Source: an uncultured Bacillota bacterium
GTDB lineage: Bacteria > Bacillota > Clostridia > Peptostreptococcales > Anaerovoracaceae
Length of the DNA: 8,151 nucleotides
Assembly (NCBI GenBank): GCA_946631075.1
Contig: CAMOZS010000066.1
Span: 1 to 8,151 of the forward strand
Direction: 5' to 3'
A program made the position numbers and the translations under genes. This document shows, one piece after another, positions 5,676 through 8,151 of the stretch. Numbering within the stretch: the first letter of the stretch is position 1; the number at the start of each line of letters is the position of its first letter. A model generated the notes under the pieces. That model did not search any database and was not told where the DNA came from. It was given only the letters and a program-made list of their open reading frames with translations.

Positions 5676-6344
5676 ATGAAAGCAGACGACAGGAAGACTA
5701 TCCTCTGTTACGGGGATTCCAACACTTACGGCTATGACCCCCGGGACGGGCTCCGCTATTCGGCGGATGTCCGCTGGACCGGCGTGCTGGCTGAACTTAT
5801 GGGAGACAGCTGCCGGATCATCGAAGAGGGCTGCAACGGGCGGACCTGCGCCCACACTCCGGCCGAGGAGGAATGGAAGGACGGACGCCCCTATCTGAAG
5901 GCCTGTCTCAACAGCCACAAGCCCATAGCCGGAGTCGTCCTCATGCTGGGCAGCAACGATCTGAAGCGGGAATTCGCGGCCCGGCCCGAGACCCTGGCGG
6001 AAGGCATAGGATGGATGATGAGGACCATAGCGGACTTCCTCCAGCTCAAGCAGGGCAGCGTCCCCTATATCCTGGTCGTCTCTCCGCCGAGGATCGCCGA
6101 AGGGATCACGGCCTCAGCCTTTGCGGACTCCTTCGAGGAAGACGCGGCGCCCCGGTCCCAAAAGCTGGCCGGCCTCTATGAGAAGGCCGCCTTCGATTAC
6201 GCCCAGGAGACCATGAATCCCTGCGGATTTCTGGACGCAGCAAGTCTGATCGAACCGTCGGAGATCGATTCCCTCCATCTGGACCCTGAGGCCCACCGGA
6301 TCCTGGGCACCGCCATCGCCCAGACTCTCCGGGCCTTCCTGTAG
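5676..6344 (+). CDS. SGNH/GDSL esterase or acyltransferase
   Basis: A 222-residue hydrolase with all SGNH blocks: 'CYGDSNTYGYDP' (nucleophile Ser15), 'EEGCNGRT' (oxyanion Gly55), 'LMLGSNDLK' (Asn94) and 'DSLHLDPEAH' (Asp198 and His201, completing the triad). The stretch 'DVRWTGVLAELMGD' and the 'VVSPPRIAE' segment resemble the arylesterase/acyltransferase branch known from Mycobacterium smegmatis (MsAcT) more than lipases or TesA. It lacks a signal peptide, so it should act in the cytoplasm on small esters or acyl groups; the natural substrate is not evident. GGAGGA at 5661-5666 gives a 9-nt spacing to the ATG at 5676, and this site lies inside the 3' end of the transporter gene. Only 2 nt separate the transporter stop from this start, so they are co-transcribed and probably translationally coupled. 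Confidence 0.88.
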   Translation: MKADDRKTILCYGDSNTYGYDPRDGLRYSADVRWTGVLAELMGDSCRIIEEGCNGRTCAHTPAEEEWKDGRPYLKACLNSHKPIAGVVLMLGSNDLKREFAARPETLAEGIGWMMRTIADFLQLKQGSVPYILVVSPPRIAEGITASAFADSFEEDAAPRSQKLAGLYEKAAFDYAQETMNPCGFLDAASLIEPSEIDSLHLDPEAHRILGTAIAQTLRAFL

Positions 6345-6377
6345 ATCAAATTCCTTTCCGTCGGCAGGACTCCGGTG

Positions 6378-6386
6378 TGCTATGAT
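6378..6386 (+). promoter_or_regulatory. Orphan extended -10 promoter
   Basis: TGC followed by TATGAT (6381-6386) is a good extended -10 element. No convincing -35 is seen 16-18 bp upstream. It lies 34 nt after the SGNH stop codon and points at a region with no normal gene. The predicted start is near 6393. Confidence 0.4.
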
Positions 6387-6395
6387 GATCTGACC

Positions 6396-6434
6396 ATGCT
6401 CTGCCTGCGCTATAACGGACCGCAGGAGCAGTAG
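6396..6434 (+). other. Twelve-codon mini-ORF upstream of and within a terminator stem
   Basis: ATG at 6396 opens a 12-codon frame ending in TAG at 6432-6434. The predicted transcript start is only about 3 nt upstream, and there is no ribosome binding site. The coding bases overlap the hairpin that follows. It could be a chance frame, a leaderless peptide, or the remains of a lost gene. No family is recognisable. Confidence 0.2.
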
Positions 6435-6453
6435 TCTCTTTTTATTCTTTTTT
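6401..6453 (+). terminator. Rho-independent terminator after the EamA-SGNH operon
   Basis: CTGCCTGCG (6401-6409) can pair with CGCAGGAGCAG (6421-6431): six continuous base pairs next to the loop, a 2-nt bulge (6427-6428), then three more pairs, closing an 11-nt loop. A T-rich run, TCTCTTTTTATTCTTTTTT, follows from about 6435. The T-run is slightly offset from the stem, which makes the hairpin a moderate rather than classic terminator. It would stop both the SGNH operon and any short RNA made from the promoter at 6378-6386. The opposite orientation has no T-run, so it should not stop the minus-strand MuiA-like gene. Confidence 0.55.
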
Positions 6454-6459
6454 CGCCCT

Positions 6460-8085
6460 TCAGCGTCTTTGCCCGCAGACCGGGCAGAAGACCTGGTCAT
6501 CTGTGAGAACCGACCCGCAGGAATGACAGAACTTCCGGGAGCCGGTCCGTCCGCGGTCTGAGCGGCCTTCGTATTCCCTGTTTTCGGTGATGTCGATGGC
6601 TTTATCGACCGGCCATTCGATGGCATAGCCGAAGCGCAGCACCTTTTCCTCACCTGCTTCCAGGTGGATGTTCCAGCGGATGATCCCCTGCTCGTCTGCC
6701 TCCGCCCGGTCCGGGTTATCGAAGCTGACCGTGATCTCGCTGTTTTTGGATACCGGGATCTGATCCCTTATGATCAGGTCCGCGGCCATGCTGCTGGTCA
6801 CGTGGATCTCATAGGACTGTTCCTGTCTGCTCCTGCCTTTGAGCAGGCCCTTTCTGGACCGCAGGCCCGCGTCCGCCTTCCTCCATGTCCGGATCCCTTC
6901 CGCCCGGCCCAGGGAGATCCGGTACTCGCTGGTCCCGGCCTGTGGCGCCGCGCTCATCCTTCCAACATAGGAATCCCTGTAGAAGACCGCCGCGTCTGCT
7001 TCAAGCATCTGAGGCATATCCTTTTCATCGATGACCGCGGTGATGAAGGCGTGCTCATCCCTCTTGGGGACCGCCCGCATCTCATACCTGGCGGCTGCGC
7101 TGAATGTCTGGAGGACCTCCACCGTCCGGTCAGCTCCGCAGGGGATCGTCTTCCTTCCGGAAAGGATGAATTCCTGCCAGGATTCCTCCATCCGGGCCCG
7201 GGCGGATTCCGTCTTCATGGGTTCCAAAGGCTCCCCGTCCGTATATCCGCCGAAGGTTCCTTCCAGGTCGCCCTCAGGATAACCGCCGGCTGCCGGGACA
7301 GCTGCGGCATAGCTCATCTTCCCCAGGGAAGGCCGGCCCATAACGTAGCGGTCCGTCCTGAACTCCACACCTGCGGGGCTGATCCGGGGCTCTTCATTTC
7401 CCGCGAAAGCAGCTCCGGTCCGCAGAGTCACTTCAGCATCTTCCCAGTCTTCCCCTGTATCCTGACTGATGATCCCCTTAAGGATGATCTCCACCGGAGC
7501 GTCCGGACCCGCCGAATGGAATTCGTACTGGGGCTGCCACGAAGGCTCCAGGTCGTAGTATTCGATCTCGAAGGGATATTCTCCCGCCCGGCCGGCCGCC
7601 AGGCTGAGATCCAGAACAGGCCTCCGGACCCGGTCACAGACTTCTTCTATCTTTTCTTCGATAGCGGCCAGCTCCTTCTCCAGAGCGGATATCTCCCTGT
7701 ATGTCCCCAGCAGCAGGTCCGGCAGCCCCCTGGTGTATTCCTTCAGCTGGTCAAGGTCCACCGCCGGCTGGTTTGCCCTGCCGATGGCCTTCCACTGCTC
7801 ATTCTGCTCCTGAAGGAAGCGGATCTTTTCCGTCAATTCCTTTTTTCTGTCCTCCAGGTCCTCCAGCTCTTCGCGGCAGGTCTGCCTGCTGTCGGTAAAG
7901 CGGATGTCCGTCGCTTTGATCCCTCCCGGGAAACGGACCCGAAGGGATTCTTTATCCGCGGACTGAGGGATCCCCGCGATCCGGATCTGACTGATCCCTT
8001 CCTGAAGGGCCGCGGCGCCCTTTCGGCACACTTCCGCTCCTCTGAAATAAACGGCTGCTTTGGTGACTTTTGTTTCGATATCCAT
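6460..8085 (-). CDS. MuiA-like DUF4140/DUF4139 protein with C-terminal zinc ribbon
   Basis: A 541-residue protein of the mucoidy-inhibitor-A-like family, whose biochemical function is unknown. Residues about 8-65 form the DUF4140 domain ('AAVYFRGAEV', 'SLRVRFPGGI'). Two charged heptad-like helices follow (about 68-103 and 130-151), probably coiled coils. The DUF4139 beta-rich domain runs from about 165 to 500 and includes the hallmark 'PSWQPQYEFHS' and 'QDTGEDWEDAEVTL' (208-221) and the closing 'LEAGEEKVLRFGYAIEWP'. An acidic/glycine-rich insert at about 255-300 is likely disordered. The end carries two CxxC pairs (Cys520/523 and Cys534/537) forming a zinc ribbon. Many MuiA proteins begin with a signal peptide; this one has none, so a cytoplasmic location is inferred. 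GGAGG at 8100-8096 lies 10 nt before the ATG and touches the stop of the preceding gene, so the two are in one operon. Confidence 0.85.
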   Translation of the reverse strand: MDIETKVTKAAVYFRGAEVCRKGAAALQEGISQIRIAGIPQSADKESLRVRFPGGIKATDIRFTDSRQTCREELEDLEDRKKELTEKIRFLQEQNEQWKAIGRANQPAVDLDQLKEYTRGLPDLLLGTYREISALEKELAAIEEKIEEVCDRVRRPVLDLSLAAGRAGEYPFEIEYYDLEPSWQPQYEFHSAGPDAPVEIILKGIISQDTGEDWEDAEVTLRTGAAFAGNEEPRISPAGVEFRTDRYVMGRPSLGKMSYAAAVPAAGGYPEGDLEGTFGGYTDGEPLEPMKTESARARMEESWQEFILSGRKTIPCGADRTVEVLQTFSAAARYEMRAVPKRDEHAFITAVIDEKDMPQMLEADAAVFYRDSYVGRMSAAPQAGTSEYRISLGRAEGIRTWRKADAGLRSRKGLLKGRSRQEQSYEIHVTSSMAADLIIRDQIPVSKNSEITVSFDNPDRAEADEQGIIRWNIHLEAGEEKVLRFGYAIEWPVDKAIDITENREYEGRSDRGRTGSRKFCHSCGSVLTDDQVFCPVCGQRR

Positions 8086-8100
8086 CGCTGCTTCTCCTCC

Positions 8101-8151
8101 TCAGTAAATGATCTCAAGGGTCTTCCTGTCCGGCTCTCCGTCAAAGAACCT
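8101..8151 (-). CDS. C-terminal end of an unidentified protein
   Basis: The minus strand is open from the window edge to a TGA at 8103-8101. It encodes the last 16 residues, 'RFFDGEPDRKTLEIIY', of a protein starting outside the window. The piece is too short to place in a family. It is taken as real because its stop codon overlaps the start of the GGAGGAG ribosome binding site of the MuiA-like gene, a spacing typical of co-translated operon partners, and because no other frame gives a sensible junction. Identifying the complete gene would help explain the role of the MuiA-like protein. Confidence 0.5.
   Translation of the reverse strand, partial: RFFDGEPDRKTLEIIY

Noticed and set aside
7833..8144. 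103-codon minus-strand frame spanning the start of the MuiA-like gene
   Set aside because: Out of frame with both the MuiA-like gene and the partial upstream gene. The ribosome binding site and domain match support the other frame.
1..8151. CRISPR array, insertion sequence, tRNA, phage or toxin-antitoxin genes
   Set aside because: I saw no regularly spaced repeats, no transposase or integrase motifs, no tRNA-like cloverleaf and no small paired genes. All long stretches are explained by ordinary genes.

Overview
The window is a gene-dense, GC-rich bacterial chromosome segment (roughly 58-60% G+C by eye) with short intergenic gaps, mostly strong GGAGG-type ribosome binding sites and sigma-A-like -10 boxes. 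The gene set (acetolactate decarboxylase, a CPBP-type membrane protein, ExoA-like exonuclease III, a Maa-like acetyltransferase, a class-V PLP enzyme, an EamA transporter, an SGNH hydrolase and a MuiA-like protein with a zinc ribbon) suggests a GC-rich member of the Bacillota, probably a clostridial anaerobe. That assignment is an inference from style and content; no taxonomic marker is present. No insertion sequence, phage gene, tRNA, rRNA or CRISPR array was seen.

Layout. (1) 1-141, plus strand: the last 46 codons of a class I/II aminotransferase. (2) 159-887, minus: acetolactate decarboxylase, convergent with (1). (3) A 100-bp divergent control region holds a perfect TATAAT box and a 6-8-6 inverted repeat. 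It leads to a plus-strand pair: a CPBP-fold membrane protein that has lost its putative catalytic residues (991-1932), then exonuclease III (1953-2780). (4) A minus-strand pair is transcribed from about 4713 down to 2796: a 'cysteine desulfurase-like' class-V PLP enzyme that shows no cysteine at the desulfurase active-site position, then a hexapeptide-repeat O-acetyltransferase. (5) A divergent plus-strand pair follows: an EamA/DMT transporter (4756-5673) and an SGNH esterase/acyltransferase (5676-6344). The promoters of (4) and (5) overlap almost completely, and the transporter message may be leaderless. (6) 6345-6459 holds an extended -10 promoter, a 12-codon mini-ORF and a likely Rho-independent terminator. 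(7) 6460-8085, minus: a MuiA-like DUF4140/DUF4139 protein with coiled coils and a C-terminal zinc ribbon. It is preceded in the same operon by the last 16 codons of an unidentified gene that runs off the window end.

No obviously new multi-gene defence or mobile system is visible. The points most worth a second look are the degenerate CPBP protein, the overlapping divergent promoters with a possible leaderless start, the orphan promoter/mini-ORF/terminator cassette, and the cytoplasmic-looking, zinc-ribbon-tailed MuiA homologue.
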